A stretch of 36,194 bases of DNA, from positions 1-36,194 of the IMG/VR virus record IMGVR_UViG_3300045135_000696; one strand, 5' to 3'. Below, in pieces: positions 16,003 to 23,803 of this stretch (position 1 is its first letter; each line of letters opens with the position of its first letter). Made by a program: the position numbers and the translations under genes. Under the pieces are notes generated by a model that had not been told where the DNA came from, made no database searches, and saw only the letters and a program-made list of their open reading frames with translations. This stretch comes from a virus.

Positions 16003-17479
16003 CGTCTGCCACCTCCGGCACCACAGGCATCTGCTGCGCCGCGTAGGGCTCCAGCGCGTACTTCACGCCGAACTGAGCCATGAGCTCGCGATCCTTGGCG
16101 ATTTGGGAGAGGAGCTCCTCAACGTCGCGGCCATAGTTTGAGGCCACGTCCTGAAGGGAGAGAATGCCCGCCTTCATGCCGGTGATCGCCGCCGTCATTT
16201 CCTTCTGCGGGTCCACCCAATTCCACGCTCGGCCCCGGAACTCTGCCGCATCGGAGAAGCGCTCAAACTGCCGGACGGGGATGCCAAAGCTGTCCACCTC
16301 CATGGCCGCCTCAAGCCATGCGTCGAAGGCCGGCCGCACAAAGTGGTCAAGCATGAACTGCTGAAGCGTGCGGTAGTAGTCACGCTCCTCAAGGGCGCCC
16401 TGCCGAATGCTGCTGTAGCTGGTCGCCTCAAGGTCATTGGAGAGGGACGTGTAGGACACCCCGAGCCCCGAGGCGATGCCTTTTAGCACTGACGTGTGGA
16501 AGGCGTCGAACTCGTTCGAGGGGTATTGCGGGTCGAAGGTCTTGAAATCGACGCCCTGCGGAAGCTGGTGGAAGGTGCCGGGCTGCGCGTCCATGATCGG
16601 CACATTGCCATCCATGTCATCAGCCACAAAGCCGTCGCCGCTGGGGGACGTGAAAAAGCCCATCTTGCTCGCACCGACTCGGGCGTTGACGATGGCGGCC
16701 TCGCGCAGCGCGCCCAGCTGCTTCATGGCAGACAAGGCCGGCGCCATCCACGGCTCGCCTCGGGTCTGCCCAGCGCGGAGCGGGCGGAAAATGTGGATCA
16801 CCTTGCTCGCCTCAATCCGCCGATGCTTCGGGGAGCGCGTTTGCGTGGTGAAGTCATAATCGCCGGGGTGGCCCGTCAACACATGGTAGGCCACTGGCCG
16901 ACGGAAGCGGTCGAGCTCCACGCCCATGCGAATCTCATTGCCATTGGGCAGGCGCTCCGACTTCTCCTCGTCGATCTGGTCCGGCTCGATGAACTCAAGG
17001 GCAAAGGAATCGTGGAAAGAGGCGCCCCGGTGCTTGATGATGAACACCTCGCCGTCCCTTGCAAGGCCCTCCATGACCATCTTCTGCACGTCATTCCAGC
17101 TCATCTTGCCGTCGACGGTGCAATTGCCGATCCGGCCCCAGCGCCGGAAGGCGGCCTCAACGGCGTTGTTCCCGCTCTGGTCCAGCCGGCCAACGCTATC
17201 CACCGCCTTGACCTGAAGGGTGAAGCCACGATCCCCAATCACGTTGGTCTTGAGGAGCTCAAGGTAGCGCTTCGCGTATTCGTTATTGCGCGCAAGGTCG
17301 CGGGTCCGCGCCCGCATCCTTGAAATTACGGGGTAGAGCTCCGAATCTGCACTGCGCTCGCTGCCGGGGAAGTCAGCAAAAAGCCGCCCAGTGCTGGCGG
17401 CCGCGTAGGATCGCTTGAAGGTGCGGCCCTTGATGGGCTCCGGCTCCGGCTTCTTCTTGAACCAGTCAGCGATCCCCAT
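15989..17479 (-). CDS. B: Portal protein, lambda gpB-like (496 aa)
   Basis: Forms the dodecameric ring at the head vertex for DNA passage. N-terminus MGIADWFKKKPEPEP, then the lambda portal family pattern: SELYPVISRMRARTRDLARN, RYLELLKTNVIGDRGFTLQ, the DGEVFI block, LEFIEPDQID, and VIHIFRPLRAGQTRGEPWMA. The helical wing and the segment LSNDLEATSYSSIRQGALEE are standard for PF05136-type portals. Length is normal. The C-terminus (PYAAQQMPVVPEVADDADV) overlaps the start of the protease-capsid gene by 14 bases. The order connector-portal-protease follows lambda W-B-C. Confidence 0.92.
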   Translation of the reverse strand: MGIADWFKKKPEPEPIKGRTFKRSYAAASTGRLFADFPGSERSADSELYPVISRMRARTRDLARNNEYAKRYLELLKTNVIGDRGFTLQVKAVDSVGRLDQSGNNAVEAAFRRWGRIGNCTVDGKMSWNDVQKMVMEGLARDGEVFIIKHRGASFHDSFALEFIEPDQIDEEKSERLPNGNEIRMGVELDRFRRPVAYHVLTGHPGDYDFTTQTRSPKHRRIEASKVIHIFRPLRAGQTRGEPWMAPALSAMKQLGALREAAIVNARVGASKMGFFTSPSGDGFVADDMDGNVPIMDAQPGTFHQLPQGVDFKTFDPQYPSNEFDAFHTSVLKGIASGLGVSYTSLSNDLEATSYSSIRQGALEERDYYRTLQQFMLDHFVRPAFDAWLEAAMEVDSFGIPVRQFERFSDAAEFRGRAWNWVDPQKEMTAAITGMKAGILSLQDVASNYGRDVEELLSQIAKDRELMAQFGVKYALEPYAAQQMPVVPEVADDADV

Positions 17480-17481
17480 GC

Positions 17482-18075
17482 TTAGAACCTCACTTGAATC
17501 GTGGAGCCGTTCTTCTTCCCGCGCTTCACGAGCTCGGCGTTTTTATGCTGCACCACCTCGCGCCGGTAGTGGTCACGGGCATCGAGGAGCTCTTGAAAGC
17601 TCAGCTTGGTCAGGCTACGGCCGGCGATGGAGTAGGAAGCGACATCACTGTCGGCCTTGCCGGCCAGCAGAGTCTCGATTTTGTCCAGCATGATCTCGGC
17701 ATGGATGCGCGGATCGGCTTGGTTGTCATCCATGTCAGGGACGGCAGTGAAGTCCCCGATGTCGACGACGATGCGATTGCCGGAGCTCGTCTCCGTGATC
17801 TCCAGCTGCCAGTGATAGAGGCCGGGGGCGAAGAGCGCGCTGTCGACGCTGCTGACGCTGAACAGGTAATAATCGTCCGTCGAGCCCGCCGCCTGCGGCA
17901 GCTTGATCTCGTTCGCTCCGCCGCCGGTGATCCGGGCCACATATTCGGCAGTGAAACCGGAGCTCGTGGGGTAGTCGTCGGCGATGTCGGAGCGCTTCCA
18001 CTGGATGAAGTCGCCCACCACGATTTCGGTGGGTTCACCTTCGGGGGCATTCGCTGGATCAAATAGATTTGCCAT
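17482..18075 (-). CDS. Head-tail connector, gpW-like C-terminus (197 aa)
   Basis: At the W position between terminase and portal. The C-terminal 65 residues (KIETLLAGKADSDVASYSIA, GRSLTKLSFQELLDARDHYR) have the gpW-like layout of helix, short beta hairpin and helix, ending in a basic tail. The N-terminal 130 residues (EIVVGDFIQWKRSDIADDYP; GLYHWQLEITE) form an added beta-rich domain that lambda gpW (68 residues) lacks. The ATG at 18075 begins just after the terminase stop; the longer alternative would begin with TTG. gpW closes the filled head below the portal. Moderate certainty for the C-terminal domain, none for the extension. Confidence 0.6.
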   Translation of the reverse strand: MANLFDPANAPEGEPTEIVVGDFIQWKRSDIADDYPTSSGFTAEYVARITGGGANEIKLPQAAGSTDDYYLFSVSSVDSALFAPGLYHWQLEITETSSGNRIVVDIGDFTAVPDMDDNQADPRIHAEIMLDKIETLLAGKADSDVASYSIAGRSLTKLSFQELLDARDHYRREVVQHKNAELVKRGKKNGSTIQVRF

Positions 18076-18077
18076 CG

Positions 18078-19928
18078 TCACCGCCAACTATTCACGAAGC
18101 CGCCCACGCGCTGCGGTCTTGGGATGAAGCCTTGCCGCGCCGGTGCGGGCGGCGCCTTCTCCTCAGTCTCCACCGGGGCTGCCTCCAAGCGGGCAGCCAA
18201 GGCGTTAACGTTCACGCCAATGATAGCATGAGCAGCCAAAGCGTACACAAAGCAGTCGAGGGCCTCGTTTCGGGGCCTCGTCTTGATGAACTCCCGCCGC
18301 TGAAAGCCCTTGTGATACCTCGTCACGATCTTCTCGGCGGTCAGCTGCTTGAAGTATTCATCGGGCAGGGTGTCGGAAAAGTGGACATAGGAGGGTCCGA
18401 TTTCCGACACCTTGAGCCGCCCGAAGACCACATCCTTCACCGTGTGCACGCCCACCGGAAACAGGGGGCACTTGCCCACGTTGTTCTTGCTCGGCCGCCC
18501 CACCATGGCCTTCCCTTCGCCGCCCACCCCCTTGATGGCGAACACGCGCCGTCCGGCGTTGCGCTTGCAATACGAATAAACCGCGTTGGTGTAGTGACCG
18601 CCCGAGTCGACACAACTTGCCCGCACCATCAGCTGGCGTCCGGACTCCGTCTCATACTGCGCGAAGAGTTTGGAGTCCAGCGCCGTCCATAGCTGCGGCG
18701 TCGATGGGTCGCCCCAAAGCGTGTCATGGGAAAGCACCCACGTCTCGTCGTCGCGCCCGTGACCCAGCAGGGTCATCTCCAGTCGGTTGTCCTGCACGTC
18801 GACGCCCGCCGTCAGCACGATCACCTCATCGGGGATCGAGGGCAGGGGCTCCCGCCTCTCCGCCAGCGCCCAGTCGTCGACCGTCTCCCCTTGGTCCTCC
18901 CACGTCTCGCCGAGGTAGGTATTGGTCCACACCCGGAGCATCTCGGGGCTCTTCTTCGCGGCCATGAAGTCGCGCACCCCATCCGCCAGCGGCGTCCATG
19001 GCGAATACATGCCGTTGATGGCGAAGCCGGCCACCCCGTTGAAGGGTTTATCAGCCCTCCACTCGCCATTTCTGATCGCCCAAATGCGGTCGGCGTCGCT
19101 CCACAAGGCGCCACATCCTTCGCAGGCATAGCGCGCGGTTTCGGGGTCTTTGTCGATCCATTGCACATTGGCCCATTTCAGCACCTGAAACTGCTCGCAG
19201 TGGCGGCACGGGACATGATAGCGGCGCTGATCCGACGCCTCGAAAGCCTGCTCGATGCGACTGGCGCCCTTGTTGGTGGGCGTGCTCACCATGATGACCT
19301 TACGATTCCAGAAGGTGGCGGCCCTCTTCCGCGCCAGCTGGATCGGATCGCCCTCCGTTCCCGCGCTCGACGGATAGCGGTCCACCTCGTCGCAGAGCAC
19401 CAGCCGGATCGGGCGGGAGGCGAGCCCCGCCGCACTGTTCGCGCCCACCATGGTCAGGGCGCCACCGGGAAAGACCTTGTGCAGCGTGGTGTTGCCACTA
19501 TCCCGAGCTCGCGGGTCTTTGATCTTCCCGCGCAGGGCCGGCGTCGAGCGCACGAGGCCAGCGGCCACCCGGTCTTTAGAAAACGCCTGCGCCATCTCAA
19601 GGGTCGGCTGCAAAACCAATATCGGGCAGGGATCGTGGGCAATGTGGAAGCCGAGGATGTTGAGAATCGCCTCGGTCTTGCCCAGCTGAGCTCCGGCCAT
19701 CACCACCACCTCGGGGGTCGCCGGATCGGAGCAGGCGTCCATGATGCCGCGCTGGTACTCGGCGCGGGAGGTGTACCAGCGGCCGGGCTCGCTACTGCTT
19801 TGCGAGTCGAGCCGTCTTTCGCGGTCGGCCCACTCGCTGACGCTTAGCCGGGGCGGCGGCTTCATCACCTTCAGCGCCGTCCTCGCTGCGTTCCACATTC
19901 GCGTCCGTTGGGCTGCTCTTTGGGTCAT
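18078..19928 (-). CDS. A: Terminase large subunit, GpA family (616 aa)
   Basis: ATP-driven packaging motor and nuclease of the lambda gpA family. After LSVSEWADRERRL the ATPase follows: Walker A-like VMAGAQLGKTEA (about 78-87), Walker B RLVLCDEVDR (about 175-184), the coupling segment VSTPTNKG. A zinc-ribbon-like pair CRHCEQF and CEGCGALW lies at about 240-280. The nuclease half shows LTAGVDVQDNRLEMTL and SCVDSGGHYTNAVY. Length is normal. I choose ATG 19928 (GAGGAG about 10 bases upstream); a TTG at 19946 would add six residues. The 5' end overlaps the small subunit gene by 137 bases in another frame. GpA-type terminases usually cut cos sites. Confidence 0.92.
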   Translation of the reverse strand: MTQRAAQRTRMWNAARTALKVMKPPPRLSVSEWADRERRLDSQSSSEPGRWYTSRAEYQRGIMDACSDPATPEVVVMAGAQLGKTEAILNILGFHIAHDPCPILVLQPTLEMAQAFSKDRVAAGLVRSTPALRGKIKDPRARDSGNTTLHKVFPGGALTMVGANSAAGLASRPIRLVLCDEVDRYPSSAGTEGDPIQLARKRAATFWNRKVIMVSTPTNKGASRIEQAFEASDQRRYHVPCRHCEQFQVLKWANVQWIDKDPETARYACEGCGALWSDADRIWAIRNGEWRADKPFNGVAGFAINGMYSPWTPLADGVRDFMAAKKSPEMLRVWTNTYLGETWEDQGETVDDWALAERREPLPSIPDEVIVLTAGVDVQDNRLEMTLLGHGRDDETWVLSHDTLWGDPSTPQLWTALDSKLFAQYETESGRQLMVRASCVDSGGHYTNAVYSYCKRNAGRRVFAIKGVGGEGKAMVGRPSKNNVGKCPLFPVGVHTVKDVVFGRLKVSEIGPSYVHFSDTLPDEYFKQLTAEKIVTRYHKGFQRREFIKTRPRNEALDCFVYALAAHAIIGVNVNALAARLEAAPVETEEKAPPAPARQGFIPRPQRVGGFVNSWR

Positions 19929-20220
19929 AGTTTTCAAGCTCCTCAAGCGCTTCCCTCACCAAGTCCTCGATCACGGCTTGGCACTTCCCCGCCTCTCCTT
20001 CGCTGGCGACCACCGGGGCCGCCTTTGTGGGCACGCTCATCATCTTGGCCTTCACGGCCATGAGGACAGTCTCCCACGCTTTGATCACGTCATCGACCAC
20101 CACGAGCTCGCCGCGCACCTTTGCGAGCTCCAGCTCCGCGATCTCCGCCTCGGCGTTGACCTTGCGGGTGCGGGCCTCGTCATAGGTGCCGCCGATCTTC
20201 ACTCCGCCTGTGCTTGGCAT
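19792..20220 (-). CDS. Terminase small subunit, Nu1-like (142 aa)
   Basis: DNA-recognition subunit of the packaging enzyme. The core TYDEARTRKVNAEAEIAELE, LAKVRGELVVVDDV and IKAWETVLMAVKAKMMSVPT is the conserved helical oligomerisation region of the Nu1 family. The usual N-terminal winged-helix DNA-binding domain is missing or very short: only about 12 residues precede TYDEA. The C-terminus is acidic, then basic (KRQRVGRPRKTARLAKQ), and may contact DNA. It overlaps the large subunit start by 137 bases. Shortened small subunits without the wHTH are common beside GpA-type terminases. Confidence 0.75.
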   Translation of the reverse strand: MPSTGGVKIGGTYDEARTRKVNAEAEIAELELAKVRGELVVVDDVIKAWETVLMAVKAKMMSVPTKAAPVVASEGEAGKCQAVIEDLVREALEELENYDPKSSPTDANVERSEDGAEGDEAAAPAKRQRVGRPRKTARLAKQ

Positions 20221-20405
20221 AGGTTCCGCCTATCGTTTCTTGAATTAGGTTAGCCAAAATCTATCGGTGCAAAAACTCGGCGCCGCTGCGTGACCCGCAA
20301 GGCTTGGCGTTGGGAGTACCTTTGACCGGGGGGTGGGGGCGTGGGCGTCCCTCTGGCCGCCTCTGTGCCCCGTGGCGGTGCGTTCTCGGTCGAGGCTGTG
20401 CACCC
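20221..20405. other. Non-coding gap before terminase; candidate cos region
   Basis: A 185-base gap in an otherwise gapless operon, directly upstream of the terminase small subunit gene, where cos lies in lambda-type phages. It holds a strongly G-rich run on the plus strand (about 20328-20345, GGGGGGTGGGGGCGTGGG) and short C-rich blocks. I see no ORF and no clear promoter. The terminase type and position suggest cohesive-end cutting here, but no cos consensus can be shown. Confidence 0.35.
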
Positions 20406-20945
20406 CTACGCCCTGCTCCGCGTGTAGCGCTCAAGGCCCTTGGAGAGCCGCTCAGGGAACACGCGCCGGATCAACTCCACGGCCCGCTGCTGGGTCGTGA
20501 GCGCCTCGAACATCTTGAGGGGGATGGGTCCATGCAGTTTGTCGATGGGCAGCCGCTTCTTCGTGCGGCGCTTGAACACATGGCGGCCGATGCTGTCCAC
20601 GATGAACGCGCCTTCGTACACCTTGCGCTGGCCCCACGCCTTGGCGCTCACCCCCACCTTGGTCTGCACTGGCTTGAAGTCCTTCAAGGGAATGGCCCCA
20701 TAGCGGGAGCGCACCTCGAACACGAGGTCTTTGAGCCTAGCCCTTGCGGCGAAGTAGAACCCGCGACGCTTAAGGTCCTTCTGCGCCACGCCCGCCTCCT
20801 TGGCCACCTCCTTCACCATCTGTCGGCCAACCTGCCCGCCGGTCTGGTTAAGCGCCCACCATGTGGCCTTGGGCAGCTTCTTCTTTTGGAAGTCGGTTAA
20901 ATTCTTTTGAAATTGCTCAATATCATGCTTGACGCTTAATTCCAT
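20406..20945 (-). CDS. Z: Minor tail protein Z-like (179 aa)
   Basis: Resembles lambda gpZ (prophage minor tail protein Z family): helical N-terminus ending LPKATWWALNQTGGQVGRQM, then KEVAKEAGVAQKDLKRR and beta strands (GRHVFKRRTKKRLPIDKLHG) with the conserved PI-KLHG-PIP segment (LPIDKLHGPIPLKMFEAL). gpZ acts at the head-tail interface or in tail completion. In lambda it lies between FII and U; here it is the second gene of the late operon, upstream of terminase, which is unusual. It starts in a TAATG overlap with the preceding 44-residue gene, so it is translationally coupled to it. Confidence 0.8.
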   Translation of the reverse strand: MELSVKHDIEQFQKNLTDFQKKKLPKATWWALNQTGGQVGRQMVKEVAKEAGVAQKDLKRRGFYFAARARLKDLVFEVRSRYGAIPLKDFKPVQTKVGVSAKAWGQRKVYEGAFIVDSIGRHVFKRRTKKRLPIDKLHGPIPLKMFEALTTQQRAVELIRRVFPERLSKGLERYTRSRA

Positions 20946-21079
20946 TATTTCGCCCCCTTATTATTATGGCGCGGCTTGTTAAATAATACAGCGCTCACTG
21001 GATATACCTTGGGGCTCTGAGGCCTCACCCCACCGGGCCACTGCTCGAAGTGCTTCCGCTCAAATATATAAACCAGCAT
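20945..21079 (-). CDS. Small first gene of the late operon (44 aa)
   Basis: Short ORF (MLVYIFERKHFEQWPGGVRP, end FNKPRHNNKGAK) with GGAG six bases before its ATG and a stop that overlaps the Z-like start (TAATG). It contains a hydrophobic start then a basic C-terminus. No family recognised. It starts only 15 bases after the T-run of a terminator-like hairpin. It may be a genuine small gene or mainly a leader ORF that couples translation to gpZ. Confidence 0.55.
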   Translation of the reverse strand: MLVYIFERKHFEQWPGGVRPQSPKVYPVSAVLFNKPRHNNKGAK

Positions 21080-21093
21080 CGTGCTCTCCAATT

Positions 21094-21168
21094 AAAAAGG
21101 CCCCGACGGGCACAACGGGCGAGGAACGCCCGCCGAGGCACAAAAAGGCGCCCCGGTATCGACGGGGC
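21094..21168 (-). terminator. Tandem rho-independent terminators, leftward
   Basis: Minus strand, upstream one: stem GCCCCG / CGGGGC with a 7-base loop (21168-21150), then GCC and TTTTT (21146-21142). Downstream one: stem GGGCG / CGCCC (21131-21117), a second small hairpin GCCC / GGGC (21111-21100), then C and TTTTT (21098-21094). They would end transcription of the cro-primase operon. Only 14 bases separate the last T-run from the first late gene, leaving no room for a late promoter in between. Confidence 0.8.
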
Positions 21169-21230
21169 CACTCGGCGACCATCTCCAACGGGGGAGAGGG
21201 GAACGCTGGAGGGTCAGCACGGTCATGGTA

Positions 21231-21545
21231 TCACGATCCGAAATCCTCAATTGACTCCATGACCCATTCATAAAGCTCCGGCCGGTGCTCCTTCATCGCG
21301 GCCATGTCCTTCGTGAAGCCCATCTGCCCCGTCTGGATGTTCCGAGCCGTCCAGTAGTTGGCCTTGCGCGGCACCCGCCCCTCAGCGCACACCTTGAACG
21401 TGACCCATTCGTCTGAATGGTCCTGCCTGCGGCAGAAAATGTCCCATTCGGCGTCCCCGATATCCGTGGTGCAGTCATAGTGCCACCAGCCCTCGCTTTT
21501 AGGCGGCGGGTTCCCCTTGTAGCTTCTGGCCTTGTCGTCACTCAT
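21231..21545 (-). CDS. Uncharacterised 104-aa early protein
   Basis: Start chosen at ATG 21545 because AGGAGGT lies 6 bases upstream; a longer frame reaching back into the helicase gene has no such site. The protein is rich in aromatic and charged residues (SEGWWHYDCTTDIGDAEWDI; KANYWTARNIQTGQMGFTKD) and looks like a small folded soluble domain. Two cysteines (YDC, FCRR) and one more (VCAEG) do not form a clear metal site. No family recognised. Last gene of the leftward early operon, before the terminators, so a role in replication or host takeover is possible. Confidence 0.7.
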   Translation of the reverse strand: MSDDKARSYKGNPPPKSEGWWHYDCTTDIGDAEWDIFCRRQDHSDEWVTFKVCAEGRVPRKANYWTARNIQTGQMGFTKDMAAMKEHRPELYEWVMESIEDFGS

Positions 21546-21614
21546 ATCCTTACCTCCTATAGGGTTTAGGACGCTCAAGATATCACAAAACCCAGAACAC
21601 AAAACCCCGCTCGT

Positions 21615-21726
21615 GGAACAGGAACAGGAACGCCCCTTGTATAAAGGGGGCTGTTCCACTGTTCCGTTCCCTCGCCTTGCCCCGGAACAAAGTGGAACAG
21701 TGTTCCAAAGTGTTCCGTTCTGTTCC
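21615..21726. repeat. Dense GGAAC / GTTCC repeat array, candidate replication origin or operator
   Basis: Eleven copies of the pentamer in 112 bases. GGAAC starts at 21615, 21621, 21627, 21684 and 21694; GTTCC starts at 21653, 21661, 21666, 21702, 21712 and 21722. Some pair as a dyad (GGAACAGTGTTCC at 21694-21706). A further hairpin CCCCTT / AAGGGG around GTATA lies at 21633-21649. The array fills the gap between the primase-helicase stop and the next gene. Iteron-like arrays beside replication genes usually bind an initiator; a repressor operator is the alternative. Confidence 0.75.
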
Positions 21727-21729
21727 CGC

Positions 21730-23640
21730 TCATCGCGAGCCCAAATTGATCTGGTTGAGCAGGTTCTGATCGACGATAACAAAGCCGTTTTCGGCCTCTT
21801 TTATAATGTCCGAATCAATTAAAACTCCCACAAGGTCGCGCTTATTATTAGGCCGCACATACCTATCAGCGGTGCTTTCTTCTTTGCCTAAATCATTTTT
21901 TATGAAATCTTTCAAAGCGCTTTTAGTTATATAAGGCTTCCCATCTACTCTTTCTTCCCCAGTGCTTCGCCAAGCATCGGTAAAGGTCTTGGTGTGCTTC
22001 GCCACCTTGCGGGACGGCCCCTCTTCGTCCTCCCCGTCACACTCCGTTATAAATGGCACGGCACTGCTTATTTGTTCCCCTTCATCATCAAACCAACCGG
22101 GGATTTTGACGCCCTTGAGCTCAATGCAAACGTGCGGCGCGAGCTCTGCATCCTTGCTCTTGCGCTGGATCACCTTGATGGCTCCGCCCTTCTTCTTCGG
22201 TGGGGCCACGCTGATCTCGATGTCGAGGGCACCGCGCCAAGCACTGCTCCCCCTTGCTCGGTGCTGCGCGTCCTCACTGTTCCCGGTGTGGTGCACCAGC
22301 AGCACGGTGGCGTTGAAGTGGTTGATCAGGGCATCGCAGGCATCAATGAAGGTCTTGGTGTCGGCCGCGCTGTTCTCATCGCCCTCCATGTGCCGGTGCA
22401 CCGTATCGACGGCGATGATGTCGGGGATGAAGCCAAGGGCCTCGACGGCCTCGATGACGCGGCGCAGGCCCTCTGGGCGGTTCAGGTCGATAGCATCTGT
22501 CGACAGGTAGAAGTCGACATCGGCCACTTGGTGGTGATGCTTCCAGGCGGCGATGCGAGCTCGAAGGCCAGCATGGCCCTCTCCGGCGAGATAGAGCACC
22601 GTGCCCTTCTTCACCTTCAGCCCGGCCCACTCGGGAATCCCCGCTGCAATGTGCAGGAGCCAGTCGAGCGTGACAAAGGTTTTGCCCCCGCCCGATGGCC
22701 CATGCACCATCATCAGCGCCCGCTTCTGCACCCACATCTTGACCCACCAGTTGATGGCGGCAGGCTGGGCGGAGAAGTCATCGGCCTTGACGATCCAGTC
22801 ATTGGCGGGCGGGGCGAGGGCCCTTGTACCGAGGAGCGCCTCCGCAATCTGCGAGCCCAGCGCCACATCGGATGCCGTGTCCTCCTCTGGCGCATATCGC
22901 GCCACCGAGCGGGCAATGCGCGCCACCTCGGAGGAAAGGAGCGGTGGATCGCAGCGCGTCTCGTTCGTTACCTCAAGGGCGGCCAGTATCTCCCGCTCGC
23001 CGAGCCCGTGCCGACGCATGGCGCCAGCAACGGCGGTCAGCCCGTCGTTACGATTGCCCTTGATGAGCTCGGAGTCGGTGCTGATCTTCTTTTTAGACCT
23101 GTTTAGGTATTGATCAAGCCACGGCTGCGGGACGCGGAAGGGCGCGACGCCTTCGAGGGGATCGTCGCTTGCCTCCCACTCGTAGCGCTTGCCGTTGATG
23201 GTCGATGGGTAAGCGACGAAGTATTTCCCGTCGCTTAGGAGGTCCACCCCCTGCTCCAGCTTGCAGGACGTGATGGCGGGGTCATAGAGGGCCAAGTAGT
23301 GGTAGCCACCCCCGGCCGTCAGCTGCGTGGCGCCGTCCTCGTGAGGGCCCGCCACCTTCTTCCAGTCGTCCCAACCATCGAGGCCACCGTTGCGCGGGTC
23401 AACGTCGAAGACGACGAGGCCGCTTTCCTTCCCGGCGGCGATGCCGACGTTATAGGCCGGGTTCTCAGTCCACCATTTGCGGATGCGCTCGGCGTCCGTG
23501 GTCGCGTCGTGCACCCCGTGGGCCGTGGCCGGCACCTTCCGATTGGGCACGAGCGGCAGCACGGGCCAGCCCATGGCTGCGTAGCGTAGGGCGGTCTTTA
23601 GGGTCAGTGGTTCAAGCTGTTGCACGTTTGATGACGTCAT
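21730..23640 (-). CDS. Primase-polymerase (PrimPol) fused to RepA-like helicase (636 aa)
   Basis: Replication initiator. Residues about 15-190 are an archaeo-eukaryotic type primase-polymerase domain (Prim-Pol family): KTALRYAAMGWPVLPLVP, GLVVFDVDPRNGG with the metal-binding DVD, and TAGGGYHYLA. A PriCT-like segment follows near 200-265 (RNDGLTAVAGAMRRHGLGER). Residues about 290-520 are a RecA/RepA-like helicase with Walker A HGPSGGGKT (about 312-320) and Walker B-like IIAVDTVHRH. The last 90 residues look like a winged helix (KSALKDFIKNDLGKEESTAD) and are encoded by visibly AT-rich DNA. No other DNA polymerase gene is present. It starts within the 3' end of cro (29-base overlap). Confidence 0.88.
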   Translation of the reverse strand: MTSSNVQQLEPLTLKTALRYAAMGWPVLPLVPNRKVPATAHGVHDATTDAERIRKWWTENPAYNVGIAAGKESGLVVFDVDPRNGGLDGWDDWKKVAGPHEDGATQLTAGGGYHYLALYDPAITSCKLEQGVDLLSDGKYFVAYPSTINGKRYEWEASDDPLEGVAPFRVPQPWLDQYLNRSKKKISTDSELIKGNRNDGLTAVAGAMRRHGLGEREILAALEVTNETRCDPPLLSSEVARIARSVARYAPEEDTASDVALGSQIAEALLGTRALAPPANDWIVKADDFSAQPAAINWWVKMWVQKRALMMVHGPSGGGKTFVTLDWLLHIAAGIPEWAGLKVKKGTVLYLAGEGHAGLRARIAAWKHHHQVADVDFYLSTDAIDLNRPEGLRRVIEAVEALGFIPDIIAVDTVHRHMEGDENSAADTKTFIDACDALINHFNATVLLVHHTGNSEDAQHRARGSSAWRGALDIEISVAPPKKKGGAIKVIQRKSKDAELAPHVCIELKGVKIPGWFDDEGEQISSAVPFITECDGEDEEGPSRKVAKHTKTFTDAWRSTGEERVDGKPYITKSALKDFIKNDLGKEESTADRYVRPNNKRDLVGVLIDSDIIKEAENGFVIVDQNLLNQINLGSR

Positions 23641-23803
23641 CGCGATCTGCCTTTAGCTCCCCATTGGTGATCACCTCAAGCTCAAACTGCCGAGCCATTG
23701 GCGGCCTTTCTCCCCAGCGGCCGATTGCGTGCGGCCATACGTCGAGCGCCCGAGCGAGCGCCTTTTTGCCACCGAAGTGCTGGATGGCTTCAAGCGTGGT
23801 CAT
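23612..23803 (-). CDS. cro: P22-Cro-like repressor (63 aa)
   Basis: Small DNA-binding protein with the P22 Cro pattern: MTTLEAIQHFGGKKALARAL is helix 1 and the start of the helix-turn-helix, DVWPHAIGRWGERPPMARQF the recognition part, then ELEVITNGELKAD. P22 Cro reads similarly (DHFGTQRAVAKAL, VSQW, YRLEIVT). It would bind operators in the divergent region to its right and damp early transcription. GGGGGA lies five bases before the ATG. First gene of the leftward early operon. No CI partner is visible anywhere in the window. Confidence 0.85.
   Translation of the reverse strand: MTTLEAIQHFGGKKALARALDVWPHAIGRWGERPPMARQFELEVITNGELKADRDDVIKRATA

Noticed and set aside
13612-16083. 823-codon open frame antisense to the protease-capsid gene
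   Set aside because: High-GC third positions leave the complementary frame open. The protein has no recognisable domain and no ribosome site, while the other strand encodes clear capsid and protease domains.
21546-21782. N-terminal extension of the 104-residue gene into the repeat region and helicase gene
   Set aside because: The extension reads through the GGAAC repeats, is Arg/Ser/Cys rich, and lacks a ribosome site, whereas ATG 21545 has AGGAGGT at the right distance.
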